Shown here piece after piece: positions 52,039 through 60,294 of a stretch of 64,000 nucleotides of DNA (positions are counted from its first letter, which is position 1; each line of letters starts with the position of its first letter). The notes beneath the pieces were generated by a model. The model saw only the letters and a program-made list of their open reading frames with translations, had not been told where the DNA came from and made no database searches. Source of the stretch: CAMLJR01 sp964631955 (GTDB taxonomy: Bacteria; Pseudomonadota; Gammaproteobacteria; Pseudomonadales; CAMLJR01); assembly GCA_964631955.1 (NCBI GenBank), contig CAZWBA010000002.1, positions 124,001 through 188,000 of the forward strand. Reading direction: 5' to 3'. The position numbers were made by a program, and so were the translations under genes.

Positions 52039-52914
52039 TCAGGGCGGCGGCGGCGCGTGCTGGCGCAGCAATCCCTCCTGCGCCACCGATGCGACCAGCG
52101 TGCCGTCGCGCTGATAGACGCGTCCGGTCGAGAAACCGCGCGCGTTCGAAGTCGACGGGCTTTCGGTTTCATAGAGCAGCCAGTCGTCCATGCGAAACGG
52201 CCGGTGAAACCAGATGGCGTGATCGATGGTCGCAAACTGCAGCCCCGGCGTCATGAAGGTAACACCGTGCGGGCGCAGCGCAGTGATCAGAATATTGTGA
52301 TCGGAGGCGAAACCCAGCAGCTGCTGATGCAGCGCGAGATCATCGGGCAGCGGTGCCGGCGCGCGCATCCAGACGTGGCTGACGGGCGCCTGCGGTTGCG
52401 GACGATGGAAATCCACCGGATCGATCGCGCGAAACTCGATCGGCCAGTCGGTGGTCATGAATTTCTCGGTGACCTCGGTGCCGCCGCGCCGCAGTTCACC
52501 CGCCAGATGATCGGCTTCGCTGCGCAGATTATCGGGGCCGACCACCTGCGGCATCGAGGACTGGTGGCTGAAACCGGGCTCGGGCTTCTGATAGGAAAGC
52601 TGACAGCTGAAAATCGCATGACCGTGCTGGCGCGCGGTGACGCGGCGCGTGAGAAAACTCTTGCCATCGCGAATCAGTTCGACGTCGTAAATGACCGCGC
52701 GCCGGGGATCGCCCGGGCGCATGAAATAACAGTGCATCGAATGCAGGACGAAATTGCCGGCGACCGTTTGCTGCGCCGCACTCATCGCCTGCGACATGAC
52801 CTGGCCGCCGTAAAGACGCGCCACCGGACCCCAGTTGCCGTAACCGCGAAATAGATTGTCGTCGAGCCGTTCGAGGCGATTGGCCGCGATGACATCGTCG
52901 AGTACCTTGCTCAT
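52039..52914 (-). CDS. tesB: Acyl-CoA thioesterase II
   Basis: A double hot-dog thioesterase of 291 residues from the ATG at 52914 (GTG at 52920 possible). It hydrolyses medium and long acyl-CoAs. Typical sequence includes LDDNLFRGYGNWGPVARLYGGQVMSQAM, VLHSMHCYFMRPGDP, SHVWMRAPAPLPDD, and a second-domain core MTPGLQFATIDHAIWFHRPFRMDDWLLYETESPS with the catalytic Asp (LDH-type). Two domains are complete. It is a stand-alone gene. Confidence 0.95.
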   Translation of the reverse strand: MSKVLDDVIAANRLERLDDNLFRGYGNWGPVARLYGGQVMSQAMSAAQQTVAGNFVLHSMHCYFMRPGDPRRAVIYDVELIRDGKSFLTRRVTARQHGHAIFSCQLSYQKPEPGFSHQSSMPQVVGPDNLRSEADHLAGELRRGGTEVTEKFMTTDWPIEFRAIDPVDFHRPQPQAPVSHVWMRAPAPLPDDLALHQQLLGFASDHNILITALRPHGVTFMTPGLQFATIDHAIWFHRPFRMDDWLLYETESPSTSNARGFSTGRVYQRDGTLVASVAQEGLLRQHAPPPP

Positions 52915-53044
52915 GCACACCTCGCACTGCGTTCGGGAGTTCTGCCGGGGGAAAGAAAGTTATCGCGTCGGGAATGCATGGATCGACATGGCGCTACGGC
53001 AATCCTGCGGCGATCGATAATGCGCGCCCGTCCGCTCGAAGGCG

Positions 53045-53638
53045 TCAGGGAGAGACCTGATCAAGTATATGCAGCAAACTGTCGAGCCGCTGCTGCGGGT
53101 CGGATTCGGCGAGCAGCGCGAACTTGCTCGCCTCGGGAATCGGCAGCAGCTGCGCGAGCTGGTTGGTGAGCTGTCCGGCATCGTCGTCCTGCGGGTCGAG
53201 ATTCAGGCGTGCGACGAGCGGATGCTCCATGAGCTGACGCAGTAATTCGATCATGTCGTGCGCATGCGCGGGCACGGCGATCGGCTCTTCCTCGGGCAGG
53301 GTTTCGATATCGGCGACAACGAGATAGTTGGGCCGCTGCTGCGTCGCCAGCACGCGGAATTTACTGCCGCCTTCGATGGTGATGCCGAGGCGGCCATTGG
53401 GCAGCGCGTCCCAGTCGACGATGCGCGCGGTGCAGCCGATCTGCGCGAGCCTGGGCATCGCGTGATCGCTATCGACGACGACTTCATCGCCCTCGCGAAT
53501 CCACACCACGCCGAATTCGCGCTCCTGCTTCAGGCAGTCCCGCACCAGATCGACATAGCGCGGCTCGAAAATGCGCAGCGGCATGCGGCCGTGAGGAAAC
53601 AGCACGGCGCGCAGCGGAAACAATGGCAATTCAGTCAT
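53045..53638 (-). CDS. LON substrate-binding-domain protein
   Basis: A protein of 197 residues from the ATG at 53638, with only the N-terminal LAN/LON domain of the Lon protease and no ATPase or protease part. LPLFPLRAVLFPHGRMPLRIFEPRY, then GVVWIREGDEV, IGCTARIVDWDALPNGRLGITIEGGSKFRV and PNYLVVADIE are typical of these peptidase-S16-like proteins. Such solitary LON proteins are common in Proteobacteria, and their function is not defined. The next gene downstream is tesB. Confidence 0.88.
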   Translation of the reverse strand: MTELPLFPLRAVLFPHGRMPLRIFEPRYVDLVRDCLKQEREFGVVWIREGDEVVVDSDHAMPRLAQIGCTARIVDWDALPNGRLGITIEGGSKFRVLATQQRPNYLVVADIETLPEEEPIAVPAHAHDMIELLRQLMEHPLVARLNLDPQDDDAGQLTNQLAQLLPIPEASKFALLAESDPQQRLDSLLHILDQVSP

Positions 53639-53651
53639 TCCCACAACACCG

Positions 53652-53927
53652 TCAATTGATGCGCGTGATCGTTTCGAGCGCGCGCATGCGCTCCAGCGCT
53701 TCGTCGCGCGTGCTGCCGCAAAATTCGATTTCGGCCTGAAAATCCAGACACACCTGCGGCCGTTCGGGCCTGCCGAAAATCCGGCAGCGATTGTCGTCGC
53801 CGAGCTGCACGCAGCGCTCGCCCGCGGGCTTGCCGTCAGGCATGCCGGGAATCGCCGAACTGATACTCAGCGCGATGCAGCAGGCGCCGCAACCGGCGCG
53901 GCAGGGAATGAAAACCGCAGCGCTCAT
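53652..53927 (-). CDS. YkgJ-family cysteine-cluster protein
   Basis: A protein of 91 residues with the CxxxCxxCC motif (PCRAGCGACC) and later cysteines in RCVQLGDDNRCRIFGRPERPQVCLDF. It fits the YkgJ/UPF0153 family, a predicted metal- or Fe-S-binding group of unknown function. It shares one base with the DUF4870 gene's stop and precedes the LON-domain gene. The three may form one transcript. Confidence 0.87.
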   Translation of the reverse strand: MSAAVFIPCRAGCGACCIALSISSAIPGMPDGKPAGERCVQLGDDNRCRIFGRPERPQVCLDFQAEIEFCGSTRDEALERMRALETITRIN

Positions 53928-54295
53928 CAGCTGATCAGACGCCAGTTCAGCGGGTAGCGATACGCCACGCCCTCGTTCACTTTCACCGCGCCGATGATTC
54001 CCGTCACAATCGAATACACCCAGAGCACGAATAACAGCACCACACCGATGCCGATCAGGATCAGAATGCAGCTCACGATCGCCGCGAGCAACAGCGTGAT
54101 CTGCTCATTGATCACCTCCTTGCTCTGCGCCTTGACGAAAGGCAGACGATCGCCCTTGATCAGCAGAATCACCAGCGGCGCCAGCATCAATATCGGCAGA
54201 AAAATCTGCGCGACCATCGACAAATGCGCCAGCATTGCCCAGGTGCGCTCCTCCTTGTCCGGCCCGACCACGGGTAGAAATTCGGCGTCACTCAT
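53927..54295 (-). CDS. DUF4870 family membrane protein
   Basis: A membrane protein of 122 residues with about three helices: MLAHLSMVAQIFLPILMLAPLVILLI, LLLAAIVSCILILIGIGVVLLFVLWV and a C-terminal one. WAMLAHLS at the start of the first helix and the VNEGVAYRYPLNWRLI end are family marks of DUF4870. Function unknown. The start is an ATG. The order ubiX, DUF4870, YkgJ, LON runs on one strand. Confidence 0.87.
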   Translation of the reverse strand: MSDAEFLPVVGPDKEERTWAMLAHLSMVAQIFLPILMLAPLVILLIKGDRLPFVKAQSKEVINEQITLLLAAIVSCILILIGIGVVLLFVLWVYSIVTGIIGAVKVNEGVAYRYPLNWRLIS

Positions 54296-54318
54296 GATTG
54301 CCTCCGTCGTTGATCAAT

Positions 54319-54948
54319 TCACTGGCATCCCGGCGACGCTGCATTTTCGCCCCAGCGCTCCAGAAGATGCTGTTCGACTCCGAGCTGATCGAGAATGCGC
54401 GCGACGACAAAATCGACCAGCGCGGCAATGTCCGCCGGCCGCTGATAAAACCCGGGGCTCGCCGGCAATACCATCGCGCCCATTCGGGTGAGCGACAGCA
54501 TATTCTCCAGATGAATCTGCGAATACGGCGTCTCGCGCGGCACCAGAATCAATTGCCGCCGCTCCTTCAATGCAACGTCGGCTGCCCGCTCGATCAGATT
54601 ATTGCTCATACCCGCCGCGATTGCTGCGACCGTACCCATGCTGCACGGACAGATCACCATACTGGCCGGCGCGCTCGAACCCGAAGCGACGGGCGCCATC
54701 CAGTCATCGCGCGCAAACACGTGCAGCTGCTGCGGCTCCGCGCGAAAGCGCGCGCTCAAAAATGCCTGCCACTGCGAAAATTCCGGCAGCTGCACATCGG
54801 TTTCGGTGGCGAGCACGACGCGCGCGGCATCGGAAATCAGTAAATACACGCGACATTTCGCGGCGAGCAGACATTCGAGCAGACGCAAACCGTATTGCGC
54901 CCCCGATGCACCCGTGACTGCCAATGTGATTGTGCGTGTAAATTCCAT
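54319..54948 (-). CDS. ubiX: Flavin prenyltransferase
   Basis: A protein of 209 residues from the ATG at 54948. A longer frame upstream runs through the REP-like elements and is not coding. UbiX makes prenylated FMN, the cofactor of UbiD decarboxylase in ubiquinone synthesis. VTGASGAQYGLRLLECLL, DDWMAPVASGS, ICPCSMGTVAAIAAGMSNNLIERAADV and LVPRETPYSQIHLENMLSLTRMGA are all present. ubiD is not in the window. The mpl gene lies upstream. Confidence 0.95.
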   Translation of the reverse strand: MEFTRTITLAVTGASGAQYGLRLLECLLAAKCRVYLLISDAARVVLATETDVQLPEFSQWQAFLSARFRAEPQQLHVFARDDWMAPVASGSSAPASMVICPCSMGTVAAIAAGMSNNLIERAADVALKERRQLILVPRETPYSQIHLENMLSLTRMGAMVLPASPGFYQRPADIAALVDFVVARILDQLGVEQHLLERWGENAASPGCQ

Positions 54949-54970
54949 GATCGATCCGAACTGATTTTCA

Positions 54971-55020
54971 GGCTCCCCCTGCGTAGTAGGGGGAGTGCCC
55001 TGCAAGGGCGAGGGGGTCAT
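54971..55020 (+). repeat. REP-like two-hairpin element, copy 4 (divergent sequence)
   Basis: This is the most divergent copy. The stem is CTCCCCC with GGGGGAG, so it has changed on both arms relative to CCTCCCC/GGGGAGG. The second hairpin is CCCT-GCA-AGGG instead of TCGC-GCA-GCGA. Both changes keep pairing. It lies between ubiX and mpl, five bases from copy 5. Confidence 0.8.
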
Positions 55021-55025
55021 CTTTC

Positions 55026-55076
55026 GCCCCTCCGTCTCGCTACGCGAGTCACCTCCGCTACTGCGCAGGGGAGGCC
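55026..55076 (-). repeat. REP-like two-hairpin element, copy 5 (inverted)
   Basis: The minus-strand partner of copy 4. On its strand it reads GGCCTCCCC, loop, CGGAGG, then GTGACTCGCGTAGCGAGACGG and GAGGGGC. The second hairpin is extended to CTCGC/GCGAG. Copies 4 and 5 form an inverted pair like copies 2 and 3. Confidence 0.8.
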
Positions 55077-55104
55077 ACTTACCATTCATTGCTGCACAAG
55101 CGCT

Positions 55105-56499
55105 TTATTGCTGCTGCATGCGCTGCTGCAAACTGCGCACTAGTTTCTGATGAATGCCGCCGAAACCGCCATTACTCATAAACACGATGCGATCACCGCG
55201 CTTAACCTGCTGCGTTAGATCGGTGACGATACGATCGATATTGTCGTAAAGCTGCGCGGGTTTTTCGCTCGCCGCGATGACTTCACCCATCGACCAGTCG
55301 AGTCCGGGCGGCTGATACCAGATCACGCGATCTGCATCCCGGGTCGACGGTGCGAGTTTTTGCAGATGCACACCGAGCCGCATCGTGTTCGAGCGCGGCT
55401 CGATCACGGCAATGATATTTTCGCCGGAGCCGACACGGGCGCGCAGACCCGCGAGCGTGGTCGCGATGGCGGTCGGATGATGTGCGAAATCGTCGAACAC
55501 CTGAATACCGTCGATATCGGCGAGCAACTCCATGCGCCGCTTCACTCCCGCGAAATCATTGCACGCCGCAATGGCATCGCCCGCCCGGACGCCGATGTGA
55601 TGCGCCGCGGCGATGGCGCTCAGTGCGTTCTGCACATTGTGCAAACCGGTGTGTTTCCATTCGACGCGACCGCGCCACTCGCCGCGCTGGAGGACATCGA
55701 ATGCGCTGCCGTCATCGGCGCGCAGGCTCGCCTGCCAATCGGCGCTGCCTTCCCCACTCATCGTCTCGCCTATCCCTGTCGTTTCGCGTTCCGACCAGCA
55801 ACCCATCGCGAGCACTTCCTGCAGCGCGGTTTCCTGCGCCGGAAAAATGATGCGACCGCTCGCCGGAATGGTCCGCACGAGATGATGGAACTGGCGCTGG
55901 ATCGCCGCGAGATCGGAAAAAATATCGGCGTGATCGAATTCGAGATTATTGAGCACGGCCGTGCGCGGGCGGTAATGCACAAATTTCGAACGCTTGTCGA
56001 AGAATGCGCAATCGTATTCATCGGCTTCGATCACGAAAAAATCGCTGTCGGTGAGCCGCGCCGACACCGAAAAATTCTCGGGCACGCCGCCGATCAGATA
56101 GCCCGGGTTGTAACCATTCGCTTCGAGCAACCATGTCAGCAAGCTGCTCGTCGTGGTTTTACCGTGCGTGCCCGCGCAGGCGAGCACCCAGCGTTTTTGC
56201 AGCACCTGATCGGCGAGCCATTGCGGGCCTGACACATAAGGTATGTTGCGATCGAGCACATATTCGACGGCGGGATTGCCGCGCGATAATGCATTGCCGA
56301 TCACGACGAGATCGGGCTGCGGATTCAAATGCGCAGGATCGTAACCTTCCTGCAAACGGATGCCCTGCGCTTCAAGCTGCGTGCTCATGGGTGGATAGAC
56401 GCCCGTGTCCGAGCCCGTCACGGTGTGGCCGAGCTCACGCGCCAGAATCGCGAGACTGCCCATGAAGGTGCCGCAGATACCGAGAATGTGAATATGCAT
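55105..56499 (-). CDS. mpl: UDP-N-acetylmuramate:L-Ala-gamma-D-Glu-meso-DAP ligase
   Basis: A Mur-ligase-fold enzyme of 464 residues that recycles tripeptides from the cell wall. The ATG at 56499 begins MHIHILGICGTFMGSLAILA, the nucleotide-binding GxxGxxMG-like start of Mpl. VLACAGTHGKTTTSSLLTWLLE is the ATP loop, YLIGGVPENFSVSARL follows, and VFDDFAHHPTAIATTLAGLR with IAVIEPRSNTMRLGVH closes the enzyme. A longer frame upstream (to 56574) has no family sequence. Together with dacA, rlpA and mltB it adds to the cell-wall theme of the window. Confidence 0.96.
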   Translation of the reverse strand: MHIHILGICGTFMGSLAILARELGHTVTGSDTGVYPPMSTQLEAQGIRLQEGYDPAHLNPQPDLVVIGNALSRGNPAVEYVLDRNIPYVSGPQWLADQVLQKRWVLACAGTHGKTTTSSLLTWLLEANGYNPGYLIGGVPENFSVSARLTDSDFFVIEADEYDCAFFDKRSKFVHYRPRTAVLNNLEFDHADIFSDLAAIQRQFHHLVRTIPASGRIIFPAQETALQEVLAMGCWSERETTGIGETMSGEGSADWQASLRADDGSAFDVLQRGEWRGRVEWKHTGLHNVQNALSAIAAAHHIGVRAGDAIAACNDFAGVKRRMELLADIDGIQVFDDFAHHPTAIATTLAGLRARVGSGENIIAVIEPRSNTMRLGVHLQKLAPSTRDADRVIWYQPPGLDWSMGEVIAASEKPAQLYDNIDRIVTDLTQQVKRGDRIVFMSNGGFGGIHQKLVRSLQQRMQQQ

Positions 56500-56682
56500 A
56501 CCGAAGTCTTGTCTATCCGAAAAATGATTTATGCCAATCGCGCCATCGCCATAAAACCCGCGGTCCGGTCGCACTCCGGGCGGAGCACACGGATATCAGT
56601 CGAGGGACAGATATCAGCCGCGCGGATAGTAACATCGGTATTGGCCGGGCAGCAGGTAGACGCGCCGGTGGAATGACGGCAA

Positions 56683-56955
56683 TTACTCGCCGTCGTTGAG
56701 AAATTCGAGACCGACGCCTTCCCGATCGATGCGCACCACTTTCATGCGTACGATCGGCGCGGCATCGCCGGGCAACCCCTGCACCTGCACTTCGATGATT
56801 TCGCCGAGTGCGGGCAGGATCAGTCCCTCACTCATGACGTAGGCGCCGCCCTCGGAAATATCGCGCGTGTGCGTTTTCTGTTCGCCCGCTGCAGGATGAT
56901 TCAGTTTGACTTCGGCACGCAAACGCGTACGCGGAAAACGACGATTATTTTCCAC
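56683..56955 (-). CDS. PilZ domain protein
   Basis: A stand-alone PilZ protein of 90 residues with a GTG start. The c-di-GMP binding residues are canonical: RRFPRTRLRAEVKL (RxxxR) and TRDISEGGAYV (DxSxxG). VKVVRIDREGVGLEFLNDG is the closing strand. It is therefore a better c-di-GMP receptor candidate than the PilZ-like protein at 4815. It is the first gene of its strand here, with ppa divergent. Confidence 0.9.
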   Translation of the reverse strand: MENNRRFPRTRLRAEVKLNHPAAGEQKTHTRDISEGGAYVMSEGLILPALGEIIEVQVQGLPGDAAPIVRMKVVRIDREGVGLEFLNDGE

Positions 56956-57079
56956 AGGATTTATTTTCCACGGGACCTGGACTTCACGGCGAGTACTTCC
57001 TTCCGACAGCGAGAGGCTTTAACAGCCTAGCATACGGGCCTCAAGTGTCGATGCCGGGACAACGAAACGGAGCAGCGGT

Positions 57080-57108
57080 TTCGAAAACCGCGGGCGTGCC
57101 GCTATAAT
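57080..57108 (+). promoter_or_regulatory. Putative sigma70 promoter for ppa
   Basis: A perfect TATAAT at 57103-57108, with TTCGAA at 57080-57085 17 bases upstream (three of six -35 matches). The ppa start is 67 bases after the -10 box. Confidence 0.45.
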
Positions 57109-57175
57109 CGCCGGCCTCGACATTCTCACCGCTGTCTTATTTTCAAAATCTCCATGTCATCGAAAGGACCCCATC

Positions 57176-57703
57176 ATGAGCTTCGACAAAATTCCCGCAG
57201 GCAAGGATTTACCCAACGACATTTATGTCGCGATTGAAATTCCGGCCAACAGCACGCCGATCAAATACGAAATCGATAAGGATGCCGATGCCCTGTTCGT
57301 CGACCGCTTCATGGCGACGCCGATGTTCTACCCCGCCAACTACGGTTTCATTCCGCAGACGCTCGGTGAAGATGGCGATCCGCTCGATGTGCTCGTGGTT
57401 ACCCCGTATCCGGTGGTGCCGGGCTCGGTGATTCGCGCGCGCCCGGTCGGCGTGCTCAATATGAGCGACGAAGCCGGTCAGGATGCAAAAGTTGTCGCAG
57501 TACCCCACGACAAACTGACCGCGCTGTACAAGCATGTGAAGGAATACACCGATCTGCCCGAATTGCTGCTCAAACAAATTCAGCACTTCTTCGAAAACTA
57601 CAAGGATCTCGAGCCGGGCAAATGGGTGAAAGTCGATAGCTGGGAAGGCGCCGATGCGGCGCGCGCAGCAATCACCAAAGCGGCGGCCGCTTACAAGAAA
57701 TAA
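57176..57703 (+). CDS. ppa: Inorganic pyrophosphatase
   Basis: A soluble family I pyrophosphatase of 175 residues. The pattern KYEIDKDADALFVDRFM and the active-site block YGFIPQTLGEDGDPLDVLVV (with the EDGDPLDV metal ligands) are complete. IRARPVGVLNMSDEAGQDAKVVAVP and FFENYKDLEPGKWVKV follow. The length equals that of the E. coli enzyme. A terminator-like hairpin follows it. Confidence 0.97.
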   Translation: MSFDKIPAGKDLPNDIYVAIEIPANSTPIKYEIDKDADALFVDRFMATPMFYPANYGFIPQTLGEDGDPLDVLVVTPYPVVPGSVIRARPVGVLNMSDEAGQDAKVVAVPHDKLTALYKHVKEYTDLPELLLKQIQHFFENYKDLEPGKWVKVDSWEGADAARAAITKAAAAYKK

Positions 57704-57714
57704 CTTTGTGGGAC

Positions 57715-57741
57715 ACGGCATCCTGCCTTGCGGGATGCCGT
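57715..57741 (+). terminator. Terminator-like hairpin after ppa
   Basis: A 9-base perfect stem ACGGCATCC / GGATGCCGT with a 9-base loop, 12 bases after the ppa stop. The following T-run is weak (TTAATG), so termination may be partial or aided by Rho. It could also serve the convergent AP2-like gene. Confidence 0.5.
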
Positions 57742-57783
57742 TAATGCGATCGAATCTGCCGCAGTATTCGCATGCGAGCGAGA

Positions 57784-58266
57784 TTACTTTTTAGCGTTGG
57801 ACGGCTTCGCATCGAGCAGCTGTCTGTACAGCTTTGTATTTTTCCGAATGACCTTGTGCCTAGCATAGGTATCGACGGCTTTCCGCCATGCTTCCTCCTT
57901 GCCGTGCGCATTGAGTGAAAAACTCGTGCACACGATTTTCTGTTCAAGCTCGGAAGCAATCCCCAGTTGAAAAATCGGCGTCACTGCACCGCTCTTTTCG
58001 GTTTTGAGGAGATAACTTATGCCGCGAATGGTGCCATCGCTATTAAAACAGCGGTCGGATTTGAGTTTTTCGCGCATTTTATTCTGCATTTGCGCGAGCT
58101 CTTCATCGCGGCGCAGCGCGGCCTGCTCGACGAGCTTTTTATTCCGCCCCTGCACGCGTTCGCCGTCTTGCTTGAGAGAAAAATATTCCTGATACAGCTT
58201 GCCATTTACCGTGCGGCGCACGCGATACCCATAAAAGGCATCGTTATCGAGAAGCTTGACGCTCAC
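57784..58266 (-). CDS. Hypothetical protein with AP2-like modules
   Basis: A basic protein of 160 residues that I do not recognise by name. GTG is the start codon. Residues about 10-40 (FYGYRVRRTVNGKLYQEYFSLK) have the pattern of the three-stranded AP2/ERF or Arm DNA-binding fold. Residues about 80-140 (GISYLLK, FQLGIAS, CTSFSLNAHGKEEAWRKAVDTYARHK) look like a second module: strands, then a helix. A Glu/Lys/Gln-rich helix lies between. AP2-like domains in bacteria occur in mobile-element integrases and HNH nucleases, but there is no catalytic domain here. DNA binding is a guess. It lies between ppa (convergent) and cysE, with a 268-base AT-rich gap. Confidence 0.7.
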   Translation of the reverse strand: MSVKLLDNDAFYGYRVRRTVNGKLYQEYFSLKQDGERVQGRNKKLVEQAALRRDEELAQMQNKMREKLKSDRCFNSDGTIRGISYLLKTEKSGAVTPIFQLGIASELEQKIVCTSFSLNAHGKEEAWRKAVDTYARHKVIRKNTKLYRQLLDAKPSNAKK

Positions 58267-58534
58267 TTTATTTCACCCCGGATTTGTCAGCCTGCTCCCC
58301 TGATTCAGCAGGCATCCTCCATGAATCGATGTGTCCACACGGCCGTTCCGTGAAACCGCGCAGTACAACGATCGCTTTGATCAAAATGGGCCGCTGTTTT
58401 ATTGTTAACCGGTTATCAACCGCTTTCATTTTTAGTATTAAATAAGCGGACTCGCGCGATCGCGCTAAATGTAACGGATAAACGTTAGCCAGTACAACTT
58501 TTGTTCGCCAATTTATGATTATTATTGCGCGCGC

Positions 58535-59386
58535 TCAACCGTCATCGAAACAGTGATTCATATCTTGCGACGGCACTGATTTATTCGTCCCGCCCACCGC
58601 TCGCGCAGGCACACCCGCAACGGTCGAAAATTCGGCGACATCGCTCAGCACGACACTGCCTGCGGCGATTTTGGCATCGCGTCCCACGGTGATCGGTCCC
58701 AATAATTTTGCGCCGCTCGCAATCAGCACGCCATCTTCAACACGTGGATGACGACGACCCACTGTCATTCCCGAACCACCCAGCGTCACCGAATGCAGCA
58801 TCGAAATATTGTTCCCCAATATCGATGTCGCGCCGATCACCACACCGGTGCCGTGATCGATCATCAGGCCCGCGCCAATGGTTGCCGCCGGATGAATATC
58901 GATATCGAAAACATCGGCGATGCGATTCTGCAGAAACAATGCGAGCGCACGCCGCTGCTGTCGCCATAACCAATTGGCGACGCGGTAGGCCTGCACCGCC
59001 TGAAAACCCTTGAAATACAGCAGCGGCATCGAAAAATATTTGCACGCCGGATCGCGATCGTAATGCGCGAGGCTGTCCGCGGTCGCGGCATCGATAATGT
59101 GCGGCTCGCTGGCGTAGGCCTCCCTGCATACCTGCTGCAACAGCATCGGCTGCACATCGGTATTGCCGAGCTGATTCGCGAGCAGAAACGCCAGCGCATT
59201 TTCCAGCGAGGCATGATTGAGCAGCGTCGAATGGAAAAAGCTCGCCAGCAGCGGCTCGCCATTCGCTAACGTTTCACCTTCGCCGCGAATTTGCTGCCAC
59301 AGCCACGCCGGATCGCGTTTATTCACGCGGATTTCATTCACAATCTCGTCACTCTCGCATACCCGTGTCGTCGCCCGAATCCGCAC
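58535..59386 (-). CDS. cysE: Serine O-acetyltransferase
   Basis: A cysteine-biosynthesis enzyme that makes O-acetylserine from serine and acetyl-CoA, up to 283 residues. The N-terminal helical SAT domain is GEGETLANGEPLLASFFHSTLLNHASLENALAFLLANQLG. A left-handed beta-helix of hexapeptide repeats follows (DIHPAATIGAGLMIDHGTGVVIGATSILGNN and HPRVEDGVLIASGAKLLGPITVGRDAKIAAGSVV). The frame begins with a GTG at 59386, but the true start may be a later GTG because E. coli CysE starts near DPAWLW. The C-terminal tail (VPSQDMNHCFDDG) may bind the partner CysK. Confidence 0.94.
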   Translation of the reverse strand: MRIRATTRVCESDEIVNEIRVNKRDPAWLWQQIRGEGETLANGEPLLASFFHSTLLNHASLENALAFLLANQLGNTDVQPMLLQQVCREAYASEPHIIDAATADSLAHYDRDPACKYFSMPLLYFKGFQAVQAYRVANWLWRQQRRALALFLQNRIADVFDIDIHPAATIGAGLMIDHGTGVVIGATSILGNNISMLHSVTLGGSGMTVGRRHPRVEDGVLIASGAKLLGPITVGRDAKIAAGSVVLSDVAEFSTVAGVPARAVGGTNKSVPSQDMNHCFDDG

Positions 59387-59392
59387 GCATAT

Positions 59393-60139
59393 TCATGCGA
59401 TATCGCTCGCATTCATCAGGCGCTCTTGCCAGGCGACAGGATAGGACTGCGGCGCCACCCAGATGAAACGCTCGAAAATCGTCCGCCAGTTTTTCGCAAT
59501 CGTCGCACGCAATGCCAGCCCCGGTGCATCGATCGCCGGCCATAACGACGATTCTTTCTGACAGCGCTGATAACGCGCGGCCAGCGGCGCGTAACTCAGA
59601 TGCCAGCGCTCCGCTGCAACGCCGCCACTGTCGCTTTGATAGGGACGAAAAAATCCGCACGCCTGATCGCGAGCGATGCGCTCATCGAGCCAGCGATGCA
59701 ACGGCCCGAATGGCCCGTTGTCCGCGACCTCGGCCTGATCGAGCTGCACCACATAATCGTCCGCAACCGCCGCGCGATCGTAGATATCGATATCGGTACC
59801 CCAATGATGTCGTGACGCTCCCGGCAATGCCGACCAGCGCAAAATTGCCAGCGCGAGCTCCTCCTCGCTCAAGGTATCGATGACCAGCGGGGTGCCGTCA
59901 CTGTCGTACACCGGACGCTCGCCGCCTGCTTTTGCATTCCAGATTTGCAACTGGCGCTGATAATTGCGATAGCCGCTCGCCACGGCCAGATCGAAACCGG
60001 CTTCTGCCGCAGCCGCGCGCAGCGTCAGAAAGGGTTCGACGATATCGCGATGCACGGGACGTTCGAGACTGGCGTGATCAATAAAATTGTCATCGCGCCC
60101 GGTCAGCACGTCGGCAGTCAGCAGCGGAATGCTAATCAT
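59393..60139 (-). CDS. VanY-type D-Ala-D-Ala carboxypeptidase (peptidase M15B)
   Basis: A protein of 248 residues with the M15B signature: AVASGYRNYQRQLQIWN, then PGASRHHWGTDIDIYD (SxHxxGxDxD) for zinc binding, and the later HRWLDERIARDQACGFFRPY and WHLSY blocks. No signal peptide is evident, so it may be cytoplasmic or exported by another route. It could cleave D-Ala ends of muropeptides, like LdcB or VanY. cysE is directly downstream. Confidence 0.88.
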   Translation of the reverse strand: MISIPLLTADVLTGRDDNFIDHASLERPVHRDIVEPFLTLRAAAAEAGFDLAVASGYRNYQRQLQIWNAKAGGERPVYDSDGTPLVIDTLSEEELALAILRWSALPGASRHHWGTDIDIYDRAAVADDYVVQLDQAEVADNGPFGPLHRWLDERIARDQACGFFRPYQSDSGGVAAERWHLSYAPLAARYQRCQKESSLWPAIDAPGLALRATIAKNWRTIFERFIWVAPQSYPVAWQERLMNASDIA

Positions 60140-60232
60140 TGCAAATATTTACTCATTGCAGATATTTCTCACGCGGACAGTTTTCGATATCGCACGCTAT
60201 TCAACATAATGTTTTGATAGAAATAGCTTATT

Positions 60233-60246
60233 GAGGTATAAACCTC
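60233..60246 (+). other. Small hairpin upstream of the TfoX-like gene
   Basis: A GAGGT-ATAA-ACCTC stem-loop in the AT-rich gap before the TfoX-like gene, about 49 bases upstream of its ATG. The leader has no strong ribosome binding site. Its role is unknown. Confidence 0.3.
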
Positions 60247-60294
60247 TCGATTAACAATAAAAATCGAACTTAACCCACAATTGAAATCTCAACC

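Noticed and set aside
54949..55089. Longer ubiX frame through the repeats
   Set aside because: The translated extension is repeat-derived and not in the UbiX family. The ATG at 54948 precedes the conserved VTGASGAQYG.
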